From: CAZTAR01 sp043813895
GTDB lineage: Bacteria > Planctomycetota > Phycisphaerae > UBA1845 > UTPLA1
Assembly: GCA_043813895.1 (NCBI GenBank)
Contig: JBDRKQ010000077.1
Location: 62,001 to 126,000, forward strand
Reading direction: 5' to 3'
DNA length: 64,000 nucleotides
Shown here: piece after piece, positions 43,462 through 51,675 of the stretch
Numbering within the stretch: position 1 is the stretch's first letter
Layout of the letters: each line of letters starts with the position of its first letter
Program-made: the position numbers and the translations under genes
Notes under the pieces: generated by a model
What the model saw: only the letters and a program-made list of their open reading frames with translations
Database searches by the model: none
What the model was told of the DNA's origin: nothing

Positions 43462-44661
43462 ATGAACAGGCTTCTTGCCATCATCAAGAACTCCTACCTT
43501 CAAACGGTCCGACAGCCCGTGTACGCCATCATTGTCCTCGTGACGCTGGGCGGGCTGGGGCTCGCGCCGTCGATCACAGGTTGGACCCTTGACGACGACA
43601 ACAAGATGCTCCGCGACATAGGTCTTTCTACGCTCCTCATTCAAGGTTTGTTCCTGGCCTGTTTTGCCGCCTCCAATGTTTTCAACACTGAAATCGAGGA
43701 TAAGACCGTCCTCACCGTGATCGCGAAACCGGTGAATCGATGCGTGTTCGTCCTCGGCAAGTATCTGGGCGTCCTGGCGGCCCTGCTAACCGCCCACTAC
43801 CTGGCTGGGATCGCCCTCTTCATGACCTTGCGGCACGGCGTCCTGCAGACCGCCGCGGAAACCCACGACACAACGGTTCTTGTTTTCGGACCCGGCGTCA
43901 TGCTACTCATCCTGATAGCGGCCGGCGTGATCAACTACCTTTATGACAAGCGTTTCCTGATCACAGTCCTTTTGCTCGCCATTCCGGCCGGCACCATCTC
44001 AACGGGAATCCTGCTGGTCATCGACCGCAACTGGAAGCTCCAGTCCTTCGAGGTCACGCAGACCATGGACGACTTGCCGCCGGAGGCCATCGAGCCGGAC
44101 AGCTTCAAAGGGATCGTCGAGTTCCGCCCCATAGAGGGCGATCGGCAGATCAAGGGCCACCGGGGCTTTCTCGTGCGCAGGACGTGGCAAGGGCCGATCA
44201 ATGACGCGGATCGCCAGTATCTCCTCGACCTCAGTGACTCACTTCAGTGGAAACGCGACGTCAATTTTCTGGTCCAGGAAAGTCGCAAACTCCAGGGGAC
44301 CGAGGTCTTCAAGGCCGCGATCCTCCTCATCGCAGCCCTGGCGATTATGGCTGGCGTCGCGGTCGCGGCATCGACACGGCTTGGGGTCATCGCCACGTTT
44401 CTGATATCTCTTCTGGCAATCTCCGCCGGTCTTGCCGCCGACCAAGTTCTCAGGCCGCTGGCAGAAGAGGGCGCCGCCTGGGCAAGAGTCCTTTACCCGT
44501 TCGTGCCGAATTTCCAGTGCTTCTGGATGATCGACGCGCTCAGTGATAACAGGATTATCCCCTGGAGCTACGTCGCCTCCGCGGGCGGGTACGGTCTCGT
44601 CTATGCCGCCGGCCTCCTTCTGCTCGGGATGGCCCTGTTCGAGACGAGAGAGGTGGGCTAA
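43462..44661 (+). CDS. ABC-2-like permease, second membrane subunit
   Basis: A 399-residue membrane protein with an N-terminal span (AIIVLVTLGGLGLAPSI), then LLIQGLFLACFAASN, the segment IEDKTVLTVIAKPVNRCVFVLGKYLG and three further spans. A soluble loop of about 110 residues (about 190-285) is followed by three C-terminal spans. The AKPVxRxxFxLGKYLG motif parallels ASKPIPRWQLLAGKW of the permease at 35123-36853, so the two are probably paralogous ABC-2 subunits. It has no ATPase of its own nearby; the ATPase of the divergent operon is the obvious candidate. Its stop overlaps the convergent gene downstream by four bases. Confidence 0.75.
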   Translation: MNRLLAIIKNSYLQTVRQPVYAIIVLVTLGGLGLAPSITGWTLDDDNKMLRDIGLSTLLIQGLFLACFAASNVFNTEIEDKTVLTVIAKPVNRCVFVLGKYLGVLAALLTAHYLAGIALFMTLRHGVLQTAAETHDTTVLVFGPGVMLLILIAAGVINYLYDKRFLITVLLLAIPAGTISTGILLVIDRNWKLQSFEVTQTMDDLPPEAIEPDSFKGIVEFRPIEGDRQIKGHRGFLVRRTWQGPINDADRQYLLDLSDSLQWKRDVNFLVQESRKLQGTEVFKAAILLIAALAIMAGVAVAASTRLGVIATFLISLLAISAGLAADQVLRPLAEEGAAWARVLYPFVPNFQCFWMIDALSDNRIIPWSYVASAGGYGLVYAAGLLLLGMALFETREVG

Positions 44662-45038
44662 AGATTCCCCGGCTCGTATCCGTGCCAGAACGGCTCGTAA
44701 TACCACCACCAAATCGTATACGTCGCCCCGGTCCCGCCACCGCCAATCTGGTAGCGAGCATGCGTGAAGTCGTACACGCATGCCGCCGTGGACAAGGACA
44801 GCCCAAGAAGAAGCGCGGCGATTGATGATCGAGTACGGCGGGCATACGCGAGAACACCACTCAAGAGGAAGACCCCCAGAATTCCAACATATGGCAGCAA
44901 GAACCAGGCATAGGCACCTGGACGGTCCGAGGCGAACATGAGCCGTGAGGTGAGGTAAATGCCGATGGCGAAATGTGCTAGCATTAAGCAACTGAACACA
45001 AGCACGATGATTCGGCTTATTTGTTTGCTACCGGACAT
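44658..45038 (-). CDS. Small four-span membrane protein, unknown function
   Basis: A 126-residue hydrophobic protein with probable spans at about residues 9-30, 44-63, 70-88 and possibly near the Trp-rich tail (YTIWWWYYEPFWHGYEP). No family recognised. It is convergent with the permease gene, sharing four bases at the stops, and starts seven bases after the stop of the dockerin-bearing protein gene upstream, so it is in an operon with that gene. Confidence 0.6.
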   Translation of the reverse strand: MSGSKQISRIIVLVFSCLMLAHFAIGIYLTSRLMFASDRPGAYAWFLLPYVGILGVFLLSGVLAYARRTRSSIAALLLGLSLSTAACVYDFTHARYQIGGGGTGATYTIWWWYYEPFWHGYEPGNL

Positions 45039-45045
45039 TCCTCTC

Positions 45046-46095
45046 TCAACCTCCCGAACCCTCCATGAATCCGTGCTGAATCTCGGGGTGCAAGTCGGTC
45101 ACCAAGCCGTCCCCGTCGCAGTCAGCACGGTGGAATGCCTTTGGGGAGGCACCACATGGATCGAGCAAGACGCCTACGAATAGCTGAATATCATTACCAT
45201 CTGTAACTCCATCGTTATTCACATCCCCTGTTGGGCCGTTGCCGGGAGAGAACCCCAGAATGGCTCCCAGGAACAGAATGAGATCGTTGCAGTCGAGAAT
45301 TCCGTTCTCGTTGAGATCTGCAGCGCAGAATGCCTGCGAGGACGCGTTGCCGGGTTCCAAGAAGACGCTGACGAACGGCTGGATGTCCTTCCCATCGATC
45401 ACATCGTCGCCGTTCACGTCCCCCGGCGTGCACGCGACTTCCTCGATTACCGTAAAACTGAAACTCGGACCCGGGGTCGATACGTTCCCCTTGCTCGTCG
45501 GCCAGATGCTCGGTGGTTCCGGGGGCGGATCGGCCAGATTCAGCACGTTTGCTGCAATGTTTTCGATCGAGTAAACGTAGATGCCGAACGTTGCCGGCGC
45601 GGTAAAGGAGCCACTCGCGATGAGTTGGAGTCCTCCTTGCCCGATGCCGCTCAATACGTTGGCGTTGGTCCCGAATGTCACGCCGGGCTGTCCGCTGGTG
45701 TTCTGGCCTCCTCCAATCTGTTTCAGATTCATCCCACCAGGTGGGCCCCTCTGCACGCCAACATAGCCTGACGAAAAACCCCCTTCCCCAGGATTGCTGA
45801 TGCCCTCCGGGGAACTGAAGTTCTCCATCCCGGCAGGGACCGCATCGGCCGGTGGAATATCGATGGTGACGGGATTCGTCGGAGCCTGCACAAGATCGAG
45901 GCTGATCAACGCGAGTCCGGCGCTATCAGGCGGAGAAACGCTGGCCGTGACAGTCCAGACAATGCGGGTCTCAGGGAGCACCTCACTGCCGTCCTGAGGT
46001 GACGAGACGGTGACAATCACAGTCTGCCCTTGGGCGGCACTTGAGAGCGAAAGGGCAACCAGCGTTGCTGCAGGGAGCCGCATGTATCTGCTCAC
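45046..46095 (-). CDS. Secreted protein with two dockerin-like calcium domains
   Basis: A 349-residue exported protein. The GTG start at 46095 has a near-perfect AAAGGAGGT box eight bases upstream. Signal peptide to about residue 23 (ending AAQGQ). Residues about 25-225 are beta-rich with many Gly, Pro, Ser. Then come calcium loops of dockerin type: GDVNGDDVIDGKDIQPF and ADLNENGILDCNDLILF (first domain), GDVNNDGVTDGNDIQLF and ADCDGDGLVTD (second, its last loop cut short by the C-terminus). No cohesin or scaffoldin genes are nearby, so the repeats more likely serve as a sorting or attachment tag, as generally seen in planctomycetes. Substrate or role unknown. Confidence 0.82.
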   Translation of the reverse strand: MSRYMRLPAATLVALSLSSAAQGQTVIVTVSSPQDGSEVLPETRIVWTVTASVSPPDSAGLALISLDLVQAPTNPVTIDIPPADAVPAGMENFSSPEGISNPGEGGFSSGYVGVQRGPPGGMNLKQIGGGQNTSGQPGVTFGTNANVLSGIGQGGLQLIASGSFTAPATFGIYVYSIENIAANVLNLADPPPEPPSIWPTSKGNVSTPGPSFSFTVIEEVACTPGDVNGDDVIDGKDIQPFVSVFLEPGNASSQAFCAADLNENGILDCNDLILFLGAILGFSPGNGPTGDVNNDGVTDGNDIQLFVGVLLDPCGASPKAFHRADCDGDGLVTDLHPEIQHGFMEGSGG

Positions 46096-46371
46096 ACGCG
46101 CGACCTCCTTTGATGGGCTGCCTGGTACCCACCCCTCAGCCCCATAATCCCGCTCCCCAACCCCGTAATACTACACCCAGACATGGGAACACAGTCAAGG
46201 GCGAGATACGGACATAGAAGGCGAAAACCCATCGCAGACCCTCAGTGTAGTCGTTGCTTGGCCGGAACCGATGCGTGAGCTATTATCTCGATCAAATGAA
46301 CTGCGAGATTCCCGCTGGCGTAGACAGAGAGCCAACGGGGCAGCCTTCTCGATTGTTGAGGTAGGAATTTC

Positions 46372-48483
46372 ATGGCCCACCGAATCATCGGCCTGCGAGA
46401 CGCTGAGAGAGAATTCCACGCTGCGCGACATTACCACGAGCATGCCCATGGTCACCAAGGCGAAGCGGCGGCCGCCGCCAAGACGGCGAGCATCTGGCTC
46501 TTCGTCACGCTCATGGGCGGCCTGCTCGTGTTGACCAGCTTTTGGGTGCAGCTCGCGAGCCCTGTCGAGCTTGTGGAGCGCGTGGACCCCCAGGGCTTTC
46601 CCGTTCTCGACAACAGCGGCGGACTCGTCTTCGACAAGAGCTATCTCTGGCAGTTCCACATGGATCTCGTCGCCGGTATCGGCGCGTTGCTCCTGGCCGC
46701 CAGGATTATCTGGCACGCCATCGTCAGCCTCATCCGCGGCCACATGCACATGGACGAACTCGTCGCCCTGGCGATTGTCGCCGCATTCGCCAGCCAGGAT
46801 TACCGTGCCGCCGGCGTGATCGGCTTCTTCCTTCTGCTTTCAGAACTAGTAGAAAGCCGCACGGCCATCGGTGCGAGGGCCAGCATCGAAGAACTCATCA
46901 AGCTCACCCCGAAGATCGCCACACTCATCACGGACGACGGCGAGAGGGAAATCGACGCCACACGCTTGCAGAAGGGACAGCGCGTCCGGGTGCGACCGGG
47001 CGACAACATTCCCGCAGATGGCACCGTGATCGCGGGCGATTCCACGGTCAACCAAGCGAACATCACCGGCGAGTCCCTGCCTGTCGACAAACAGCCCGGC
47101 GCCGCCGTTTTCAGCGGAACCACGAACCTCACCGGCGCCCTCGAGATCGAGGTCACGCGGGTGGGTGGCGAGACCACGCTTGGCCAGGTGCAAGACCTCA
47201 TCCTGAAGGCCGAGCAAACCCGCATCCCTATCATGCGGCTCATCGACCGGTACGTCGTCTGGTACACGCCTGTCATCCTCATGCTCGCCGGGCTCGTCCT
47301 CTTCTTCACGAAGGACGAGAACGGCCTCCAACGCGCCATCACCATGCTGGTCGCCAGTTGTCCGTGCGCGCTCATCATGGCGACACCCACGGCCATGGTT
47401 GCTGGGCTGAGCTGCGCCGCGCGGCTGGGCATACTCATCAAGGACGTCGCCCACCTGGAGAGTGCCGGCCGCCTGACCGCCGTCGTGTTCGACAAAACGG
47501 GAACGCTGACCACGGGCGAGCTTTCCGTCACGCGCCTTATGCCGGCGGAGAATGTCGCCGGTGCGGACCTGTTGCGCCTCGCCGCCACCGCCGAACAGTT
47601 GAGCAACCACCCGGCCGCCCGAGCCCTGTTGAACGTCGCCAACGAAGCGAACGTCAAGTACGGCCAGCCGGACGCGTTCGAAGAGGTGCCGGGCAAGGGT
47701 GTCGTCGCGGAATTCGAGGGCAAGCGGATTCTGGTCGGCCGAGAGTCCTTCATTAAGGAACGCGGTTTCGACACGAGACCCCTCCGCAAGATCGCCGAGG
47801 AGGCCGAGGGAATGAGCCAGCTCTTTGTTGCCTACGACGAAGACCTGCTCGGCATCGTCGGCCTTGAAGACAGCGCGCGAGAGGCTGCGCGCGGCGCCGT
47901 GGAAGAGCTGCGCAAGGAAGGAATGCGGCGCGTGGTGATGTTGACGGGCGACCGGGAAGCCGTCGCCAAACGTGTGGCCGCGGAAATGGCCTGCACGGAA
48001 TACAAGGCCGATTGCCTCCCGCAGGAGAAGCTTGAACTCGTCGAAGCCATGCGAAGGCAGGGCCACCGGGTCATGGTCATCGGAGACGGCGTCAACGATG
48101 CCCCGGCCCTGGCCGCCGGAGACCTCGGCGTCGCCATGGGGGCCGCCGGAAGCGACGTCGCCATCAACTCCGCCTCCATCGCGCTGCTGAACAACGACCT
48201 CACGCGCATCCCGTTCCTGATCCGACTCAGCAGGGCGACGCGTAAAGTCGTCGTGCAGAACCTCGTCTTCGGCGTTCTCTTCGTCACGATCGTCATGACC
48301 CTGGGCGCGCTTAACGTCGTCCATCCGATCGCCGCCGCCGCGCTGCACTGGCTTTCGAGCCTGATCGTTGTCTTCAACTCCGCCAGACTCGTCCGCTTCG
48401 GCGAGGAGAAGGCCACGCACGAACAGGTGATTGCAGGCGAATCGCGCCCCGCCCCCGCGGCGCCCGCACCGGCCACGGCGTGA
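46372..48483 (+). CDS. Heavy-metal P1B-type ATPase
   Basis: A 703-residue metal-exporting ATPase. Instead of a CxxC metal-binding domain the N-terminus has a His-rich stretch (HYHEHAHGHQG, about residues 20-30). Landmarks: actuator TGES in NITGESLP, ion-site Cys330-Pro-Cys332 in SCPCAL, phosphorylated Asp374 in DKTGT, the P1B-specific His-Pro in SNHPAA, and GDGVNDAPAL. The last membrane helix reads HWLSSLIVVFNSARL, which matches neither the Zn/Cd signature (with Asp) nor the Cu signature (Met-Ser), so metal choice is open. It is transcribed alone with GAGG and AGGA before the ATG. Likely function: efflux of a divalent or monovalent metal across the inner membrane. Confidence 0.93.
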   Translation: MAHRIIGLRDAEREFHAARHYHEHAHGHQGEAAAAAKTASIWLFVTLMGGLLVLTSFWVQLASPVELVERVDPQGFPVLDNSGGLVFDKSYLWQFHMDLVAGIGALLLAARIIWHAIVSLIRGHMHMDELVALAIVAAFASQDYRAAGVIGFFLLLSELVESRTAIGARASIEELIKLTPKIATLITDDGEREIDATRLQKGQRVRVRPGDNIPADGTVIAGDSTVNQANITGESLPVDKQPGAAVFSGTTNLTGALEIEVTRVGGETTLGQVQDLILKAEQTRIPIMRLIDRYVVWYTPVILMLAGLVLFFTKDENGLQRAITMLVASCPCALIMATPTAMVAGLSCAARLGILIKDVAHLESAGRLTAVVFDKTGTLTTGELSVTRLMPAENVAGADLLRLAATAEQLSNHPAARALLNVANEANVKYGQPDAFEEVPGKGVVAEFEGKRILVGRESFIKERGFDTRPLRKIAEEAEGMSQLFVAYDEDLLGIVGLEDSAREAARGAVEELRKEGMRRVVMLTGDREAVAKRVAAEMACTEYKADCLPQEKLELVEAMRRQGHRVMVIGDGVNDAPALAAGDLGVAMGAAGSDVAINSASIALLNNDLTRIPFLIRLSRATRKVVVQNLVFGVLFVTIVMTLGALNVVHPIAAAALHWLSSLIVVFNSARLVRFGEEKATHEQVIAGESRPAPAAPAPATA

Positions 48484-48511
48484 CTGCGCGGCCTTCGGGC
48501 GAAGTGACTGA

Positions 48512-48570
48512 GGGATCAAGGCCCGAAGGGACCCAGGGGCCAAGGGCTCAAGGGACCGAGGGATGAAGGA
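48512..48570 (+). repeat. Degenerate octamer tandem array in the gap 48484-48809
   Basis: Seven or so units of about eight bases follow each other: GGGATCAA, GGCCCGAA, GGGACCCA, GGGGCCAA, GGGCTCAA, GGGACCGA, GGGATGAA. Each starts with G's and ends with A's while the middle varies. One strand is therefore strongly purine-rich. It lies just after the P-type ATPase stop. Confidence 0.8.
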
Positions 48571-48630
48571 GGCGAGGGTGCTGCGTCAAGACGCGCCCTG
48601 CGGGCTGCTTCGCGAGCGATCATCAAGTGG

Positions 48631-48711
48631 GTGCCACTGGCAGCTTGTCTGCCAGTGACCTACGCGCGTCCATCGACAGAATCGCGCCAGCGGGCAAGCC
48701 GCCAGTGGCAC
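48631..48711. repeat. GTGCCACTGGC compound palindrome
   Basis: Perfect 11-base outer arms GTGCCACTGGC (48631-48641) and GCCAGTGGCAC (48701-48711). The left arm also pairs locally: CACTGGCA (48635-48642) with TGCCAGTG (48650-48657). Two mutually exclusive folds are thus possible. It ends about 100 bases before the AmrS gene. The rest of the gap shows nothing further. Confidence 0.8.
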
Positions 48712-48809
48712 ACTTACGAAATCGCCGACTTGACCGTTGAGACGCCGGTGCTCCCCGGCGTGGTATAATCCCAGAAGATCCAGAACCGGAACCGATCGGA
48801 CGCTTCGGC

Positions 48810-49919
48810 ATGTCCACGACATCTCTCAAGACGCTTCTCGCTCAGAACACGATGCCGGCTGACCCGGACCTCGTGCGGACCGAACACAACGGCATTCGCT
48901 GTCTGGCGTGCGGGCATCGTTGTCTTGTCAAGCCGGGGCGGGAGGGGGTCTGCCGCGTGCGGTTCAACCAGGGCGGCGAACTTCGGGTGCCGGCCGGGTA
49001 TGTGGCGGGGTTGCAGGTTGATCCGATCGAGAAGAAGCCGTTTTACCACGCGTTTCCCGGCCGCGACGCCTTGTCGTTCGGCATGTTGGGGTGCGACTTC
49101 CACTGCTCCTACTGTCAGAACTGGGTCACGTCCCAGACGCTGCGCGATGATCAAGCCGTCAGCACGCCGCGTTTCTGCGATGCCGAGCAACTGGCTCATC
49201 TCGCCGTCGAGAACCGCGCGCCCGTTGTCGTCTCCACATACAACGAGCCGCTGATCACCATCGAGTGGGCCGTCGAAATCTTCAAGCACGCCAAGGCGCG
49301 CGGCCTCACCTGCGGCTGCGTCTCCAACGGCCACGGCTCGCCCGAAGTGATCGATTTCATCAAGCCCTACGTGGACCTCTTCAAGGTCGATCTCAAGTGT
49401 TCCGACGACAAGAACTACCGCCGGCTCGGCGGCGTGTTGGATAACGTGCTCCGCACGATCGAACAACTCGTCTCGTCCGGCTTCTGGGTGGAAGTCGTCA
49501 CGCTTGTCGTTCCGACGTTCAACGACAGTGACGATGAGCTATCGCGGATTGCCCGCTTCCTCGCCGGGCTTTCACCGAACATCCCCTGGCATGTCACGGC
49601 ATTCCGCCCGGACTACAAGATGCAGGGCCCGCCGCGCACGCCCACTGAGACGCTGCTGCGGGCGTACGAGATCGGCAAGGAGGCAGGCCTCCGCTTCGTC
49701 TATCCCGGCAACATCCACAGTGGCGTCGGCGATCGCGAGAATACTTTCTGTCCCGCGTGCGACGAACTCATCATCCGCCGGACAGGATTCTACGTCGAAG
49801 AGAACCGGATGAAGGAGGTTGGGAAGTGTCCCGCGTGTGGTGAGGCGATTGCGGGCGTGTGGGAGGATGCGGCGCCCGGCAATTCGAACGCGGGCTTTCC
49901 GAGGTCGGTGAGGATTTGA
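48810..49919 (+). CDS. amrS: AmrS-type radical SAM enzyme
   Basis: A 369-residue protein of the AmmeMemoRadiSam radical SAM family. The SAM/4Fe-4S motif is CDFHCSYC (Cys95, Cys99, Cys102). Ahead of it is a Cys cluster CLACGHRC...GVC (residues 31-48). The family's GLQVDPIEKKPFYHAFPG and the conserved STYNEPLI and FKVDLKC strands are present. A C-terminal zinc-ribbon-like part (CPAC twice, about 315-350) completes it. The function is not biochemically settled; genomic links are to AmmeMemoRadiSam proteins A and B, which are not in this window. The gene appears monocistronic. Confidence 0.92.
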   Translation: MSTTSLKTLLAQNTMPADPDLVRTEHNGIRCLACGHRCLVKPGREGVCRVRFNQGGELRVPAGYVAGLQVDPIEKKPFYHAFPGRDALSFGMLGCDFHCSYCQNWVTSQTLRDDQAVSTPRFCDAEQLAHLAVENRAPVVVSTYNEPLITIEWAVEIFKHAKARGLTCGCVSNGHGSPEVIDFIKPYVDLFKVDLKCSDDKNYRRLGGVLDNVLRTIEQLVSSGFWVEVVTLVVPTFNDSDDELSRIARFLAGLSPNIPWHVTAFRPDYKMQGPPRTPTETLLRAYEIGKEAGLRFVYPGNIHSGVGDRENTFCPACDELIIRRTGFYVEENRMKEVGKCPACGEAIAGVWEDAAPGNSNAGFPRSVRI

Positions 49920-49967
49920 GAACCATGTGTTGGGCAATGTCGGCCATTTCATCCACATTCATCTTGC

Positions 49968-50072
49968 TGGGTGCCATGCTTTCACGCGACGAAGTCGTGG
50001 GTAAGCATGTTGAATGCTGAGTAAACATGCCTACCCGTCCCGCTCGCGCGGGCCGTGAAGGCATGGCACCCA
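49968..50072. repeat. Large nested palindrome in the gap 49920-50287
   Basis: Outer arms TGGGTGCCATGC (49968-49979) and GCATGGCACCCA (50061-50072) are perfect, and pairing continues with TTCACG / CGTGAA after one mismatch. Inside lies a second stem of about 12 pairs, GGGTAAGCATGTT (49999-50011) with the AACATGC-CTACCC stretch (50024-50036), and further short dyads (ACGAAGTCGT). GGGTAAGC links it to the hairpin at 7701. No gene is in the gap; a longer N-terminal reading of the next ORF would run through it and is rejected. Confidence 0.85.
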
Positions 50073-50287
50073 ACGCGCGCGGGCTCTCGCGTGCTTTGGC
50101 CCCAACGGAGCCATGCATTGTAGCCGGGGGTGGAGCGAAGCGGAACCTCCGGTTGCCTGTGGGTAGCCTTGGGAGCGGCGTCCGAGGTCCAATCGTCAGC
50201 CGCGAGCCTCGCCACGTGTTGGTCTTGAAAGCGCTGCGTCGCGGATTACCATGCCGTGAAGAAATTATCCGGGCAAGCCAATCGACC

Positions 50288-51664
50288 ATGACAAGCCTGC
50301 TTCACGAAACGCTCAAGACGATAGCGCGGTTACTGGGGCGCCCCGAGAGGGCATTGGCCGGGGCCTTTGGCCTGTTGATCCTGACAGGGTGGATCCTCCT
50401 GGCCTTGCCGATCTCCCACACCAGTGACAGAGTGGGCGTGATCGACGCGCTCTTCACGGCGACCTCGGCCGTATGCGTGACCGGGCTTGTGGTGGTCGAT
50501 ACCGGCAAGGACTTTACGCCGTTTGGACAGGTCGTCATCCTGGCGCTGATTCAGTTCGGGGGGCTCGGCATCATGACCTTCGCGGCATTGGCCGCGCAGC
50601 TCATGGGTGGGCGGCTTTCGTTTCGTTCCCAGGCGGCGCTCTACGATACGCTCTATCAGCAGAACGCCGCGGCGGCGATGCGGGACAGCTTGAAACGAAT
50701 CGTCGCGATGACGTTCATCATTGAGCTTGTCGGCGTGCTCCTGCTCTACACGGGATTCCGACAGCACTCCGCCGGGCACTCTCCGCTGTTTTCAGCGGTG
50801 TTCCACTCGGTATCGGCATTCTGCAACGCCGGGTTTTCCCTCTACAGCGACAGCCTCACGGCGTATCGCTCGCAGCTTCTGACCATGTTCGCGATCATGG
50901 CGCTGATCATCCTGGGCGGTCTGGGTCACGCGGTCGTGCTCGAAGCGTTGGGCCGAGCAGTCCGGAGGCTGCAAGGGAGAAGGAGCCGGCCGATCACGTG
51001 GAGCCTGCACTCTCGGGTCGTCATAGGTGTGTCGGGCATCCTCATTGCAGGTGGCGCGGCAGCCTTCCTGCTTCTCGGGCTCGCGGATGACGACAGCGGG
51101 CCGCAACGCATCGTGAACGCTTTGTTCCAGTCGGTTACGGCGCGGACGGCCGGGTTCAATACGGTCAACATCGCCAACGTGCCGCTGGCGTCTCTGTTGA
51201 TGCTGGTCGGCCTGATGTTCGTGGGCGGTTCACCCGGGTCCTGCGCCGGGGGCATCAAGACCACCTCGCTGGCCGCATGGTTCGCCTATTTCCGCTCCAA
51301 ACTGGTGACGGCGGAGGACGTCGCGCTGTTCGGGAGACGCTTGCCGGAAGATATCATCGTCCGGGCGGCGGTGATCGGCGGACTGGCAATCCTGTGGAAC
51401 GTGATCGGCTGTATAATCCTGGCGATCACGGAGTCGGCGGGAGGCGGAGCCTTGCTTAAAAACCTGCTGTTCGAGCAGGTTTCCGCGTTCGGCACCGTCG
51501 GGCTGTCGACTGGCATTACACCGGACCTGTCCAGCGCCGGCGAGTTGTGGATCATCGCCACGATGTTCGTCGGCCGGTTGGGCCCGCTGACCGCGGTGTT
51601 CATGGTAATGCCGCAACAAGCGGCGCGTGTCCGCTATCCAGAGGAACGACTCATGATCGGCTGA
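50288..51664 (+). CDS. KtrB/TrkH-type potassium transporter membrane subunit
   Basis: A 458-residue membrane protein of the KtrB/TrkH superfamily, which conducts K+ (often with Na+ coupling) inward. It has four repeated membrane-pore-membrane units; the first selectivity filter is TSAVCVTGL, and later ones include SVSAFCNAGF, TARTAGFNTV and SAFGTVGLSTG. The ATG at 50288 starts a normal N-terminus; the open frame extends 87 codons upstream through palindromic DNA and is not used. The next gene, 12 bases downstream, encodes the regulatory KtrA-like subunit, so the pair is a complete Ktr system. Confidence 0.93.
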   Translation: MTSLLHETLKTIARLLGRPERALAGAFGLLILTGWILLALPISHTSDRVGVIDALFTATSAVCVTGLVVVDTGKDFTPFGQVVILALIQFGGLGIMTFAALAAQLMGGRLSFRSQAALYDTLYQQNAAAAMRDSLKRIVAMTFIIELVGVLLLYTGFRQHSAGHSPLFSAVFHSVSAFCNAGFSLYSDSLTAYRSQLLTMFAIMALIILGGLGHAVVLEALGRAVRRLQGRRSRPITWSLHSRVVIGVSGILIAGGAAAFLLLGLADDDSGPQRIVNALFQSVTARTAGFNTVNIANVPLASLLMLVGLMFVGGSPGSCAGGIKTTSLAAWFAYFRSKLVTAEDVALFGRRLPEDIIVRAAVIGGLAILWNVIGCIILAITESAGGGALLKNLLFEQVSAFGTVGLSTGITPDLSSAGELWIIATMFVGRLGPLTAVFMVMPQQAARVRYPEERLMIG

Positions 51665-51675
51665 GGTGACACAGT

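Noticed and set aside
45046..46095. Dockerin-like repeats as evidence for a cellulosome
   Set aside because: No cohesin domain or scaffoldin is in the window, and such repeats are common in planctomycete secreted proteins outside cellulosomes.
50027..50287. N-terminal 87-residue extension of the KtrB gene
   Set aside because: It runs through the right arm of the large palindrome and has no resemblance to the family; the ATG at 50288 gives a normal N-terminus.
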